NCBI GenBank assembly: GCA_026418175.1
Contig: JAOABX010000012.1
Location: 24,888-88,887 of the forward strand
Origin: Flavobacteriales bacterium
GTDB taxonomy: Bacteria > Bacteroidota > Bacteroidia > CAIKAF01
Direction of reading: 5' to 3'
DNA length: 64,000 nucleotides
In this document: in pieces, positions 21,693 to 32,931 of the stretch
How the letters are laid out: every line of letters starts with the position of its first letter
How positions within the stretch are numbered: the first letter of the stretch is position 1
Translations under genes and position numbers: made by a program
Notes under the pieces: generated by a model
What the model was told of the DNA's origin: nothing
Databases searched by the model: none
Seen by the model: only the letters and a program-made list of their open reading frames with translations

Positions 21693-23408
21693 TTAAATTC
21701 CAAAGGTTAAACCACCTATCACATTGAATTGTTGGGTTGGAAATCCATACCAGCGCTGGTATCTCCATGCAGCCACATTATTAAAGTTTACCCAAAATGA
21801 GAGCATTTTTGTGAGCCTGTACTCTGCACCGATATTAAAATCAACTAATATCGGTATTTCATACACATAACGCTCTTTTATTAAAGGATTGGCCGGATCA
21901 TAAACAAACGTTTGTGCTTTTTGTGGCCCTATAAAGTAAAAATCTGTTCGCAAAATGATTTTATCCCGCAAATTATAGTAGCCACTCAAGGTAGCATCTA
22001 CCGATGGGCGATGCCAAGCAACATCAAGGTTTGTTGTGTTATAAAGATAATAATTTGCTTTAGCAGCCAACCAGAATTTTTCACTCATGTTATATGATAG
22101 TTCGCCAAATACCTGAAAAAGATTGGTTTGATCATAAACTACCTGAAAACCTCGCTGATGAAATGAAATTGTATCATTTACAAAGTATGCATAATTACCA
22201 ATGATAGAATAATGCACCCCGGCATTGTAAGAAAGATTCGAAGTAAATGAACCCTTTACACCTCCGGTAATTCGCAGAAACTCATTTATATTTGTTATAC
22301 GTGCCGTTGGCAAAATAAATGGATTTTGGAGAGAAAGGTTAAGAAAACTGTTTCTGCGGTACTGGCCCGTAAAACTTCCATATGCGATGATGTAATTACG
22401 GAAGATATTAAATCGCAAATGTACATCCGGATATACATTAAAACGGGTTGAATCATCAGTTCCCAAAGTAAGGTCAACTCCCAGATGTAAATTCCACCAA
22501 TTACCACCAAAACGCATGTAAGGAGTCAAGTTCCCAATAAATCCGTGATTAGAAGTGATCGAATCGTTTTGATACTGAATATATTGAAAACGCATTTTGC
22601 CTCCGAAAAATTCACGGGCAAATAAATCGGTAAATTTATTCAGGTCAGCACTTAACACCACGCTGTTCTCCATGGTTCCCCAGCGATCTGTCATGTGATA
22701 AAAATTCAAATCGATTTTATGATTGAACTTAATTGAATCGGTACGGTGTGTGCTGTATAATGAAGCGTCAAAATTCACTCTGGAATAGCGTTGCCTGGCT
22801 GTATCTTCACTTACCAGCGTATCAAGTACCGGATTATAGTTATAGTATCTTACAACATTACGCAAATACGATGCGTTTAAATCGAGTGTTTGGGAACGAA
22901 ACATATGCGAATAGCTGCCATAAATCTCATTATCACTTACTGCAGGATTGCCTCGATAACTAATATTTCCCTGCGAAGAAAAATGTTTAAACCGTAATGC
23001 ATAACTATTTTTACGATTACGCAAACTCATGAAATTTATATCTGCATAGGGGGTAAGATAATTACCAAATCCAGCTTTAATATAGAGGCGATGAAGTTTG
23101 TTCAATGGTTCAGTTTTCATGCGTAAAGCTGAAATGGTATCAGGCTGATATTTGGTTTCGACTGTAGAAGATTGTATGGGGTATTCTAAATTAGTAACTA
23201 CACGGAAAGTATCTTGTATAGTAGGTTGAAATGATAATTTCTCCACTTCTGCTAAACGAGGCTCAAAACCTGTATATACATTGATGTCTTCTGTTAACTG
23301 AGTATTTTGTGAAAATACTGATACCTGAACAAACAGGCAAAACATTAATATTGCCAACAGCTTAAAAGAAAAATCAATGGGAGATAGTATGTTTATTTTA
23401 TTCTTCAT
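21693..23408 (-). CDS. TonB-dependent-receptor-like outer-membrane beta-barrel protein
   Basis: Signal peptide (LAILMFCLFVQVSVFSQ), alternating amphipathic strands; start set at MKNKINILSP, overlapping the upstream gene end. Confidence 0.75.
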   Translation of the reverse strand: MKNKINILSPIDFSFKLLAILMFCLFVQVSVFSQNTQLTEDINVYTGFEPRLAEVEKLSFQPTIQDTFRVVTNLEYPIQSSTVETKYQPDTISALRMKTEPLNKLHRLYIKAGFGNYLTPYADINFMSLRNRKNSYALRFKHFSSQGNISYRGNPAVSDNEIYGSYSHMFRSQTLDLNASYLRNVVRYYNYNPVLDTLVSEDTARQRYSRVNFDASLYSTHRTDSIKFNHKIDLNFYHMTDRWGTMENSVVLSADLNKFTDLFAREFFGGKMRFQYIQYQNDSITSNHGFIGNLTPYMRFGGNWWNLHLGVDLTLGTDDSTRFNVYPDVHLRFNIFRNYIIAYGSFTGQYRRNSFLNLSLQNPFILPTARITNINEFLRITGGVKGSFTSNLSYNAGVHYSIIGNYAYFVNDTISFHQRGFQVVYDQTNLFQVFGELSYNMSEKFWLAAKANYYLYNTTNLDVAWHRPSVDATLSGYYNLRDKIILRTDFYFIGPQKAQTFVYDPANPLIKERYVYEIPILVDFNIGAEYRLTKMLSFWVNFNNVAAWRYQRWYGFPTQQFNVIGGLTFGI

Positions 23409-26400
23409 TGGGATCATTTGTTTCCATTTGTTGTTCAAACTTGCGCTGATTTTTTTGACGTTCTCTGGCAAGAATTGCATCCAATTTTTCTTTTGCTACA
23501 TTAATAAGATCTTGTCCGTCATGACGATTTATTACAGTATTCAACATACTCTTCGCTTGCGGCAAATCATCCATAGCCACATAAATATCAGAGAGCAAAA
23601 TAAAACTTAACGCTAAGCGGTGTTTATCAGCACCCATGGTTTTAATAGCAGCCCGTAAATGTTTTTCTGCATCTTTGTATTTTTTTTGCTTGTACAATAT
23701 TTCTCCTATTTGGTAACCTGCTTCAATATCATATTCAGAGGCAATTTGCGAGTAAACCTTTCTATATTCAGCCAGTGCTTCTTCCAATAAATTTTGTTTT
23801 AGATAACATACCGCCTGAAAGTAATGTGCCTCTTCTTCAACATATTCATTAAGCTTATCATAAGTTAAAACCTTTTTAGCGTATTCAATGGTTTTTTCGC
23901 AATTATACGTCTTGTAATAATTTTTCATCAACCCAATTCTAGCCCGCTTTAATACATCCGGTGATTCGGCACTTTCTTCCATTAAATTATATACTTCAAT
24001 GAGTGCAATTGAATCAGCTCTTTGTTCAAGAATAATTGCAGCCCTGTTAAGTGCATTTTCTGTGTACATATTTTTCCGTTGACGATAAATGTATTGGTAA
24101 TGAGGCAACGCCTGCGAAAATTCTTTTTGTGCATAATGGCATTCGGCTTTGTAATGATTTGCATCCAATAAATAAACTCCTTTCGGAAAATTTCGGATAT
24201 ATTTATCAAAAGCCTCAATAGCCTTGGCACAATTTCCAGCCTCCACGGCATTTGCTCCTGCTTCATAGCTGGCAGAATCTAATGAATTCATAGAGATTTC
24301 CACATTGCTTAACCCCTGCACATACTTTGTATAAGCATCTATATCCCCCATATCTACATAAATCGTACGAATATATTTCAGTGCTTTAGCAGCATGTTGT
24401 GAGTTGGGGTATTCATCAACCACACGTTTATACCATCCCAGAGCTTCGCGATCATTATCGGCATTGAAATAAATTAATCCCAGTTGCAAATACGCACTAC
24501 TTAGATATGCGCTGGATGACCCGCTGTTTACAATATCTTCAAAATTCTTCACAGCATCGTTGGTTTTTCCTAATCGAATGTTGGCCATACCCAGCTCATA
24601 TAACATTTCTTCACGGAAGGCGGACTGTGGGTATTCATTCAGGGTTCGCTTGAGTGTAGCTGCTTTTCCTTCATGATTTCCCATCAATCCCTGCATCAAC
24701 GATTTTTGATACAAAGCATAATCATTTTTAAACTGTTTTATTTCGATGGCTTGATCATAAAATTCAATGGCTTTGAGATAGTTCCTTATCATGAAATAAC
24801 AATCGCCAAGACGAAGGGATGCGTCATGCCTTTTACGCAAATCATTTTGACCAGGAGCTGTTACAAAATTTCTGAATTCAGTGGCAGCTTCTTGATACTG
24901 TTTCATTTTTAGGTGTGCATATCCCAAATTGTAATATGCATCATTGTAAAATGAGAGCGATTTTGCAGCAGGTGAGGTAAGAAAATCTTCGTAAAGATAT
25001 TGAGCCCTCTTATAGTCTTTAGAACGGTAGTGGGCCTCTGCTTTCCAGAATTTACTTTCAGCGGTAATTCTAGTATCAAAATTTCGAGAAATAGCTTCTT
25101 CAAAATGGCGTATAGCTTCCGCATATTCGAGGTTATTAAATAACTCTATTCCTCTGAAAAAGTAGATACGCTGCTCAGCAATTTTCAAACGTGTATTTTT
25201 ATTTTTAATTTTTTGAAGTGATGCCAATGCATCCTTATAATTTTGTGTATTGAGGTAAATATTAACCATCAATTCATAGGCTTCTTCTATGTTTTTGGCA
25301 TCAGGATATTTTTCAATATACTGTTGTATAGCATCAATCGCTTCGTTATAAGGGTTATAACCTAATTCATACGATAGTTTGGCAAAATTAAATAACGCTT
25401 CGCGGGCTATTCGTTTGTCATGATTCATACCAGCGGCAAGCTTCAATACATCCAGCGCAATACGCTTGTGGTCTGATTTTAAAAAACAATCAGCCATGTA
25501 ATAATAGGCTGTTTGCGTCATCAAATCATCTTCGCTGGTGGCATTTTTTAAATACAATGCAGCATCTTCAAAACGATTCAAACGATAATAGGATATTCCC
25601 AGGCGATAATTTCCCTGACGATCAAGAGTAGAACCGGTAGCCATATATGCTTCGTAATTTCTCACGGCCCCGGCATCATTCTTCAATTCAAAATATGATT
25701 CGGCGAGTAGGCGGCGAACTATGGGGAGGTTTTTACCTTTTAAAGTGTCAGCGATCGGTTCAGCATAAGTTACAGCCTCTTTATATTTCCCTTGCACGAA
25801 ATAAATCTGTGCAACATAAAATGGAATAATCCGAGAAAAAGCCTTCTCGTGCTGTATCCGCAAAAAATGCTGCAATGCCACCTCGTAATTTTTGTTGATA
25901 TACGAGATATGAGCAAAGTAATAAATGGCAGGAACTTGATAGGGATTCTTTATATCTTTTATTTCAGCAAAATCTTTTAATGCCTTTTCATAATCTTGAA
26001 TAATAAAACGGCTATACCCGATTTTATAATAATATTCAAAAACTTGGTCACGATTCAATTGATATACATCCGTTTTCAAAAAGTAAGCAATTGCCTGAGA
26101 GTACTCTTTTTTTCTGAAATACAGCTTCCCTAATTGAAAATAAGCCTGCACCACTTTATTACTATGCGGAAACTGTTGAATAAATGAAAGCATCAGGAAT
26201 TCTGCATTATCATGAAAAAGTTCTACTGCAGAAGCCGCATAATAATAAGTTGCAGTACTTAAGGCATAATCCGTTTTGTGATGATTACTCTTCAAAAACT
26301 CTTCAAAACGAAGCTGGGCTGCACCGTATTTTTGTTTTTGAAACAAATCAATTCCTTCTTTAAAGCTTCTCTCCGTATCAGTGTAATACTGCGTCCGCTG

Positions 26401-26481
26401 AGCAGATAGAAAAGCAGGCATAAACACTAAAAAAAGCCCGCAAAAAAAACCAAAAACCCATTTACTCGTTTTGGGCATCAC
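23398..26481 (-). CDS. Tetratricopeptide repeat protein (periplasmic, ~1027 aa)
   Basis: Signal peptide and many TPR-like helices (AYFQLGKLYFRKKEYSQAIAYF etc.). Confidence 0.88.
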   Translation of the reverse strand: MMPKTSKWVFGFFCGLFLVFMPAFLSAQRTQYYTDTERSFKEGIDLFQKQKYGAAQLRFEEFLKSNHHKTDYALSTATYYYAASAVELFHDNAEFLMLSFIQQFPHSNKVVQAYFQLGKLYFRKKEYSQAIAYFLKTDVYQLNRDQVFEYYYKIGYSRFIIQDYEKALKDFAEIKDIKNPYQVPAIYYFAHISYINKNYEVALQHFLRIQHEKAFSRIIPFYVAQIYFVQGKYKEAVTYAEPIADTLKGKNLPIVRRLLAESYFELKNDAGAVRNYEAYMATGSTLDRQGNYRLGISYYRLNRFEDAALYLKNATSEDDLMTQTAYYYMADCFLKSDHKRIALDVLKLAAGMNHDKRIAREALFNFAKLSYELGYNPYNEAIDAIQQYIEKYPDAKNIEEAYELMVNIYLNTQNYKDALASLQKIKNKNTRLKIAEQRIYFFRGIELFNNLEYAEAIRHFEEAISRNFDTRITAESKFWKAEAHYRSKDYKRAQYLYEDFLTSPAAKSLSFYNDAYYNLGYAHLKMKQYQEAATEFRNFVTAPGQNDLRKRHDASLRLGDCYFMIRNYLKAIEFYDQAIEIKQFKNDYALYQKSLMQGLMGNHEGKAATLKRTLNEYPQSAFREEMLYELGMANIRLGKTNDAVKNFEDIVNSGSSSAYLSSAYLQLGLIYFNADNDREALGWYKRVVDEYPNSQHAAKALKYIRTIYVDMGDIDAYTKYVQGLSNVEISMNSLDSASYEAGANAVEAGNCAKAIEAFDKYIRNFPKGVYLLDANHYKAECHYAQKEFSQALPHYQYIYRQRKNMYTENALNRAAIILEQRADSIALIEVYNLMEESAESPDVLKRARIGLMKNYYKTYNCEKTIEYAKKVLTYDKLNEYVEEEAHYFQAVCYLKQNLLEEALAEYRKVYSQIASEYDIEAGYQIGEILYKQKKYKDAEKHLRAAIKTMGADKHRLALSFILLSDIYVAMDDLPQAKSMLNTVINRHDGQDLINVAKEKLDAILARERQKNQRKFEQQMETNDPNEE

Positions 26482-26638
26482 ATTTAAGTTTTAGTGTACA
26501 GATGTATATATTCTGGTCAAAATTACAGGGTGGTAATGGATAGTCTATCTATATCTAATTTGAATTATTAACGTGAATGTCTTAATAATTATTTCATCAT
26601 GTACCATAATTACCATGTGTAATCATGAATTTTGTAGC

Positions 26639-27328
26639 ATGGTACAACACAATCCGGTGATTCGATTTTATCAGGTTTCAGTTTTACAAAACAAGAATCT
26701 GGTGCTTCGCAATGTGAGTTTTGAAGTTCATGCCGGAGAATTTGTTTATCTGGTAGGACGAACCGGAAGCGGGAAAAGCAGCCTGCTAAAAACCATGTAT
26801 GCTGAATTACCTTTAGCTGAAGGTCAAGCAGAAATTGTAGGAATGGATTTGGATGCCATTAAACCCAAAGAAATTCCATATTTAAGAAGAAAACTGGGAA
26901 TTGTGTTTCAGGATTTTCAGCTACTAACTGACCGAAGTATTTCAGACAATTTAATGTTTGTACTTAAAGCAACCGGATGGAAAAATAAACATGAAATGGA
27001 ATCACGAATAGAAGAGGTCCTGTCCATGGTTGGTTTAAGAACGAAAGGGTTTAAATTTCCACATGAACTATCAGGAGGAGAACAACAACGGGTGGTGATA
27101 GCCCGTGCATTGCTAAATCATCCTGAACTCATTTTGGCCGACGAACCAACAGGCAACCTGGATCCGGAAACTTCAATCGAAATCATGCAATTATTGCGAC
27201 ATATCAATCAAAAAGGAACAACTATTTTGATGGCTACTCATGATAAGTATATTCTGGACATGTTTCCCCAACGTACTTTACGCTGTGAGCATGGTACTGT
27301 TATTGACCTTTCTCAAGCAACTGCATAA
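26639..27328 (+). CDS. ftsE: FtsE-like ABC transporter ATP-binding protein
   Basis: Walker A GRTGSGKSSLLK, LSGGEQQRVVIARALLNHPELILADEPTGNLDP. Confidence 0.85.
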   Translation: MVQHNPVIRFYQVSVLQNKNLVLRNVSFEVHAGEFVYLVGRTGSGKSSLLKTMYAELPLAEGQAEIVGMDLDAIKPKEIPYLRRKLGIVFQDFQLLTDRSISDNLMFVLKATGWKNKHEMESRIEEVLSMVGLRTKGFKFPHELSGGEQQRVVIARALLNHPELILADEPTGNLDPETSIEIMQLLRHINQKGTTILMATHDKYILDMFPQRTLRCEHGTVIDLSQATA

Positions 27329-28427
27329 GACGAATAGCAGCTTTTTGGTTTGAATAATTATCCTCTAATATCGCTTTTCTTTTCTCTAGTTCTGTTTCGC
27401 TAAATGTACGTTGACTTAGTTTTTCAATCCATGTAATCCATTCATCGGCTGTTTCTGCCTGATGGCAAAGCAAATCCAGGCCAGTTCCTTGAATCATTTT
27501 AGGATTGACCAAGCAATGGCGGCCTGTATATAATGCATGTAATAATTTAAGCTTAATTCCAGTCGCTTGAAATGTAGGCAAAACATGAATTTGCGCCTCA
27601 CGAATTATTTTTTTCATTTCATCATTACTTACTGGTGTAATGAGCTTTACATGAGCCAGAGAGCCTGCCATTCGTATTAATTCTTGGCGTGGATTTTTTC
27701 CGGCAATAATTAACGGATAGTTTATTTTACTAAACACATGTTTGAGCAGATAAATGGCTGCTAAGTGATTTTCTGCAATCTGCAAATTGCCGTGATATAG
27801 AGCATAGTTACCAATACCTGGTTTCACTTCCACAACATCCTCCGGATGAAAAGGAGGAATAAATACGGTATGTTGATTTATAGTTTGATAGTATAAGGCA
27901 TCTTTAGGTGAAATAGCAGCAAGCGCATAGGCTTGTTGAAGAACCGGTTCATAACGCCTTAATTTAAAAGCTTCACGACGCAAATACCATCTTGAAAAGG
28001 GGTTCGACTCTGCCTCTGCTAATTGTTCGTAATACTCGTGTTCTATGTTATGTGTACGAACTACACATTGCTTTTCTCTCAATAGTTCATGGGTAAGAAA
28101 TCCGGAAGTATGAATTCCTTCAAACAAAATAGGTGCATCATCTTTTATAAGTGAATTGAGCAGGTCTTTGTTTTTTCTAGTAGCCACGATAAAAGGCTCA
28201 TTGCTGAAAATATATTTTATAGATCGTTCGCGGGGATAATACGTAACTTCTTCACATAATGGATTTAGTTCATGAGCGGGCTTTCGATGATACTGAAAGC
28301 AATGCAAATGAATTTTTACTCCTAAAGCATGCAAATGACGAATTTTATGATACACATCCATCACTCCCCCATAATCGGCCGGGAAAGGAATATCAAAGGA
28401 AACAATATGTAATTTTGAAAGGTTCAT
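27300..28427 (-). CDS. Glycosyltransferase (group 1-like)
   Basis: FDIPFPADYGGVMDVYHKIRHLHALG..., HVLPTFQATGIKLKLLHALYTGRHCLVN. Confidence 0.78.
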   Translation of the reverse strand: MNLSKLHIVSFDIPFPADYGGVMDVYHKIRHLHALGVKIHLHCFQYHRKPAHELNPLCEEVTYYPRERSIKYIFSNEPFIVATRKNKDLLNSLIKDDAPILFEGIHTSGFLTHELLREKQCVVRTHNIEHEYYEQLAEAESNPFSRWYLRREAFKLRRYEPVLQQAYALAAISPKDALYYQTINQHTVFIPPFHPEDVVEVKPGIGNYALYHGNLQIAENHLAAIYLLKHVFSKINYPLIIAGKNPRQELIRMAGSLAHVKLITPVSNDEMKKIIREAQIHVLPTFQATGIKLKLLHALYTGRHCLVNPKMIQGTGLDLLCHQAETADEWITWIEKLSQRTFSETELEKRKAILEDNYSNQKAAIRLMQLLEKGQ

Positions 28428-29116
28428 TCTTGCGTAAATAACTTTTTTTTCATCCAGCGATCAATTACTCCAATATCAATCAACAATTCTGCAACAATCA
28501 AATTAGGCACCCAGCTCAACCAGGCAACCGTAACATAAATTTCTTGTGGTTTAGCTTGTATCCATCGGGTAGATATAAACAAAAAAACAAGCAATCGAAG
28601 AGTTACAGCTGAAAATGTCAATGCATAACTACGCAGCATAAATCGGGCATGCAATATCCATTTTTTTTTCATTGCAAAAATAAATGCAGCTATAGTAAAC
28701 ACATACCATAAGAATGTAAGTAATGTAAAGCTGGCTTTTGCCGGCAATCCACCATTAGCATACAAAGCCATAACTGCTGCACCAGGGCCACTGATCAATA
28801 ACAATACGATTACATATATCCAGCCCATGATACGATGCAAGCTTGGGTAACGATGTAAAATAAATCCACTGAACTGAGTTCCTCCTGCAATTAATAATAA
28901 CACGCTGCTGAATACATGCATATAAAAACCAATTCGCCATACATCAAGGTGATAAACATCTGTTTTTGTTTTAAGGAAATCAATGCCGGGTTTAATTGCC
29001 AAATATGGGATGCTAAGACGAAGCATCAACCATGAAAAAAAAAGTATCAGAACTGCTATAATCACAGTTCCTGCAATTTGAAAGGAATAAGTAGTTATTT
29101 TTTTTTGCATCACCAA
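28424..29116 (-). CDS. DUF2306-like multi-pass membrane protein
   Basis: Multiple TM helices; SGFILHRYPSLHRIMGWIYV pattern. Confidence 0.7.
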   Translation of the reverse strand: MVMQKKITTYSFQIAGTVIIAVLILFFSWLMLRLSIPYLAIKPGIDFLKTKTDVYHLDVWRIGFYMHVFSSVLLLIAGGTQFSGFILHRYPSLHRIMGWIYVIVLLLISGPGAAVMALYANGGLPAKASFTLLTFLWYVFTIAAFIFAMKKKWILHARFMLRSYALTFSAVTLRLLVFLFISTRWIQAKPQEIYVTVAWLSWVPNLIVAELLIDIGVIDRWMKKKLFTQE

Positions 29117-29832
29117 AACCGGTACCCTCGCTCTTCTTTATTCTTATCAATTAGTACAGGCTCTCCGTATTCAGTAGTATCCACAAACAATTCCAGTATC
29201 TGGTATTTGAAAAGCGTATTTTTAGCCCATTCAATGGTGAGTTTATTATCTTTTTCTACCCAGGTTCCTTTTACCGGTACACCCACTTCTGCATTTTCGT
29301 CCCATCCCTGGTATATACAGCTTCCATCCGCTTTTAATTCCAGACGCATTCCGTCAAGATACCAATAGCCGGTAACATCAGAATTCTTTAACGAAGTGCG
29401 CTTTTCCAATCTGAAATCTTTGGCTGCCAGCGAGGTCGTATTATTGGGGGTCCATATACCTTCTGCCACGAAGGTTTTAGGGTCTATACTAAATACAAAA
29501 CTCCCGTCAGTAGGATCACTTCCCGGTTCATACAATTCAAACTTAAACTGATTGTTTTCTTCAGATATAAAGCCTTTTACGTTTCTACGTTTACCTTTAA
29601 CGATATTATAACCAGATACATTTTTTCCGTTAATATAATTGATTGAAAGAATCAGTGTATTATTTTTCCCAAACCTACCTATGTATTCTCCCACCAATTG
29701 TTGCGTGTCAAACTTCTCAATTAAATGTTTATTATCGGCAGGGTGATTTTCTGAAGGAGTAGCAGGTGAATGTTTTTTCCCACAGGAAATTGTAATAAAA
29801 GCCACCAAAAATAAAGCTAGATATTTTTTCAT
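29110..29832 (-). CDS. Hypothetical lipoprotein
   Basis: Lipobox LVAFITISCGKKH; beta-rich. Confidence 0.7.
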   Translation of the reverse strand: MKKYLALFLVAFITISCGKKHSPATPSENHPADNKHLIEKFDTQQLVGEYIGRFGKNNTLILSINYINGKNVSGYNIVKGKRRNVKGFISEENNQFKFELYEPGSDPTDGSFVFSIDPKTFVAEGIWTPNNTTSLAAKDFRLEKRTSLKNSDVTGYWYLDGMRLELKADGSCIYQGWDENAEVGVPVKGTWVEKDNKLTIEWAKNTLFKYQILELFVDTTEYGEPVLIDKNKEERGYRFW

Positions 29833-29853
29833 GCCAGATTTATTTGAATGAAT

Positions 29854-30552
29854 TTAAACTTCAATCGCCTGTTTTGATTTTTTTTTTACCCAATCCAGCG
29901 CTAGTTTCAATTGTTCATCAGGAGATAGCGCCGAATTATCTAAAACCAATGCATCGGCAGCCTGGCGCAATGGATCTTCCGTACGATGAGTATCTTCATA
30001 ATCACGTATTGCCTGATTATTTCTTACTTCATCCAACGAAATTTCCTTACCAGCAGCTTTTAATTCTTCAAACCTTCGCTTTGCTCGAATCTCAGGATCT
30101 GCCGTCATAAAAATTTTTAATTCTGCATCTGGCATGATCACTGTTCCAATATCTCTGCCATCCATCACCACTCCTTTTTTTTGGGCAATAGCCCGCTGTA
30201 ATTGTTGTAACTTATTTCTTACAGCCCGAAGCTGGCTGATACGACTGGCTAATTCTGCTACCTGTATATTTCGGATTCGAGACTCTACCGATACGCCATT
30301 GAGAAGCACATCTGATTGGCCAGAATCCTTGCTATATTCAAAATCAATATGCAATGATGGGAGAGCGTTAATCAATCCTTCTTTATCCATGGTTCCATCC
30401 GGATGAATTAACCCATGATCTAACGCATACAAGGCTACAGCACGATACATAGCTCCAGTATCAATATAAATATAGCCTAACGTACGAGCCAAAGCTTTAG
30501 CCAATGTACTCTTTCCACAAGAAGAATAACCGTCGATAGCAATATTAATCAA
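29854..30552 (-). CDS. cmk: Cytidylate kinase
   Basis: INIAIDGYSSCGKSTLAKALA, YIDTGAMYRAVALYAL, VMDGRDIGTVIMPDAELKIFM. Confidence 0.95.
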   Translation of the reverse strand: MINIAIDGYSSCGKSTLAKALARTLGYIYIDTGAMYRAVALYALDHGLIHPDGTMDKEGLINALPSLHIDFEYSKDSGQSDVLLNGVSVESRIRNIQVAELASRISQLRAVRNKLQQLQRAIAQKKGVVMDGRDIGTVIMPDAELKIFMTADPEIRAKRRFEELKAAGKEISLDEVRNNQAIRDYEDTHRTEDPLRQAADALVLDNSALSPDEQLKLALDWVKKKSKQAIEV

Positions 30553-30801
30553 GGAAAAAATTTTGAATAAAATTACATTATAATCCTGAATTTCCTATCT
30601 GCATTATTTATTGTAGTCTTAATTATATTACAACCATAGCTTTAATATAACTTATAAACTTAATTTTATATCATGGTTGTGTTATAAATCATTATTAGTT
30701 CTTTAAATATAGTTCCAATCATGTGTTAAAATACAAATTATGATTTATCTTTTTATTCAACCCAGAATAAAATACCTTGACATCATTTTCTTAAAGTTCA
30801 T

Positions 30802-32931
30802 CTAATCAACCTTTTGGTTAAATAGGGCCTGTTTTACCTTTCGGTGAATTCCAAAACGATAGCGAACTTGAACTTTTACTTCCGTACGTGTATTGCCATC
30901 AATTTCATCCAGTCCGCTGCCAATGGTTTGACGATTAAGAAAATATGATTGCGCTATGCGAAACCAAACGCTTAACCCTTTTATAATTTCATACTTCGCC
31001 TGTATATAAAATCGCATGCCCTGATAAAAATATGCAGGCACAGAAAAACTATATAACACATCGTTTTCATATGCATACAATCGGGTATCAAAATCATCGG
31101 TATTAAAAACCGCAAGGCGTGCTGAAACATCCAGTGGAACAATGTCAGGTTTATAAACTACATCTTGATAAATCAAAAACCCCCATCGAAAAGGTTTATC
31201 CGGCTGTTCAAGAGTAATCAATTCAATACGATTTTTTAGTTTGAGTTGTTTACTAACTTCAAAAGTAAAATTAAACCGATAATTTGTCCTCACAACATCA
31301 ATGATAGGCTCAATAAATTCATCCTGAATGGTTGAATTTTGCTGCGTATTACTTCGCCGAATTCGTAAATACGTTTCCGTTCGACGATTAGGTGCATACG
31401 TGGCTTGCAATAAAAATTCATAGCCGGTTGATGGTGCATCTACATTGTATCGCAACCATGGAAATTGAAAAACATCCACATATCCCATCAAATTAAATTT
31501 TTGTATTGGATTGGCTGTAAACCCAAGATATACACCACGTTCATTTTGTGCTTCACTGCGTTCGCCAAACGCATTGGAATTCATGTTTTGATATTTCTTT
31601 GAATACTCTCGGATTACAAACGACAAACCAAAATTTCCCGATAAATTGGCTTGAACTCCTTGTAAAAATGCATGTGCCCCATGTTGATCCAATGCCAATT
31701 CACCAAAGAGATAAAATTTTCCAACGAGCCAATTGTAATCTATTCCAATATTAAACAACCTATCTCCCCGAAAACGATATAAATTATACAACTGATTATC
31801 AAGCACCAATTCTGCTGAATAGTGAGTATACACGCCCGTTATACCAACATTCCACTTTTTGGCTCTATACATAATATTTCCCCCTGTAAGTAATTCATAT
31901 ATTCTATTTTTTTTATTCAATTCATTCAAGGTACGATGCAAGCCTGATTCGTAAAAAGATGAAAATTGAAGAGCGGCCCCGGTCAGGCTATCAACGTTAG
32001 TAATAGTTGCACTTAGCGGCTTGTATGATACAAATCCTGTTACAGTTACGGGGCCAATTTTGGCTTCAGCTGCAGCCCCGCGGTTAAAAAAGGCTTGGTT
32101 TGTTGCGGTGTATGGCCGTATGCCCGACGGGAACCGTTTGATGTTCATGGCCAATGCTGTACGCCGAAAACCAAATCCTGTCCAAAGTGTTAGTCCTTGT
32201 CCGAATTGCAAATTATAATCTCCTATTGCAATTTTTTTTAATATACCGATATCTTTCAGAAAAAGGTGTCCAGCATAAAAATCAAAACCATAGGGCTGCG
32301 TACCTGAAAAAAACTCTTCTCCACGGTCTTTTTTAGCCACAAAACCCACGCTCACTCGATCTCGATAGGTAAAACGATAACGAAAAAAAACTTGTGACGG
32401 GTCACCCAAATATCCGGCCGTATTGTTTGTATCATTCATCAAAAAACCTTTTGACTTTTCTAAAATTTGAGTGTATCGGGCAACTAGCTCATGTTTACCA
32501 TATTGAAATATATCTTTAAGTTTAAGTGATTTTTGCTGTTTGGGAGGATACACATCAATAAAAGGCAGTATAGAATAAATGGTTTCATCATTCCAACCTG
32601 GAATAAACTGAATTTCATAAATACTTAGCAAAGGTCCGTGTCGATGGATATATTCAAACAAACTGTTTATTTGTAGTTCATTTAGCAAATACAATTGTTT
32701 CAACTCTTCGGGCTTGGTTTGATTCAGGTTTATTGGATGATCATAGTAATAATTCAAATCTTCAAGCAACGCTGTAAAATCAATTTCTTGTTCGGTAGTT
32801 TCAGAAATGGTTTCAATGAATCGTTCAATGATATTCTCTTTCACCGGATCTGATTTTCCTGTTTGGCCGTTTGATGTAAAACAAACCATCATTAAGGCCA
32901 TCACATAGAATATGGCTGCCAGTTTCTTCAT
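30802..32931 (-). CDS. Helix-hairpin-helix-containing putative outer-membrane protein
   Basis: Signal peptide, N-terminal HhH-like INLNQTKPEELKQLYLLNELQINSLFEYIHRHG, then long barrel-like region. Confidence 0.72.
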   Translation of the reverse strand: MKKLAAIFYVMALMMVCFTSNGQTGKSDPVKENIIERFIETISETTEQEIDFTALLEDLNYYYDHPINLNQTKPEELKQLYLLNELQINSLFEYIHRHGPLLSIYEIQFIPGWNDETIYSILPFIDVYPPKQQKSLKLKDIFQYGKHELVARYTQILEKSKGFLMNDTNNTAGYLGDPSQVFFRYRFTYRDRVSVGFVAKKDRGEEFFSGTQPYGFDFYAGHLFLKDIGILKKIAIGDYNLQFGQGLTLWTGFGFRRTALAMNIKRFPSGIRPYTATNQAFFNRGAAAEAKIGPVTVTGFVSYKPLSATITNVDSLTGAALQFSSFYESGLHRTLNELNKKNRIYELLTGGNIMYRAKKWNVGITGVYTHYSAELVLDNQLYNLYRFRGDRLFNIGIDYNWLVGKFYLFGELALDQHGAHAFLQGVQANLSGNFGLSFVIREYSKKYQNMNSNAFGERSEAQNERGVYLGFTANPIQKFNLMGYVDVFQFPWLRYNVDAPSTGYEFLLQATYAPNRRTETYLRIRRSNTQQNSTIQDEFIEPIIDVVRTNYRFNFTFEVSKQLKLKNRIELITLEQPDKPFRWGFLIYQDVVYKPDIVPLDVSARLAVFNTDDFDTRLYAYENDVLYSFSVPAYFYQGMRFYIQAKYEIIKGLSVWFRIAQSYFLNRQTIGSGLDEIDGNTRTEVKVQVRYRFGIHRKVKQALFNQKVD

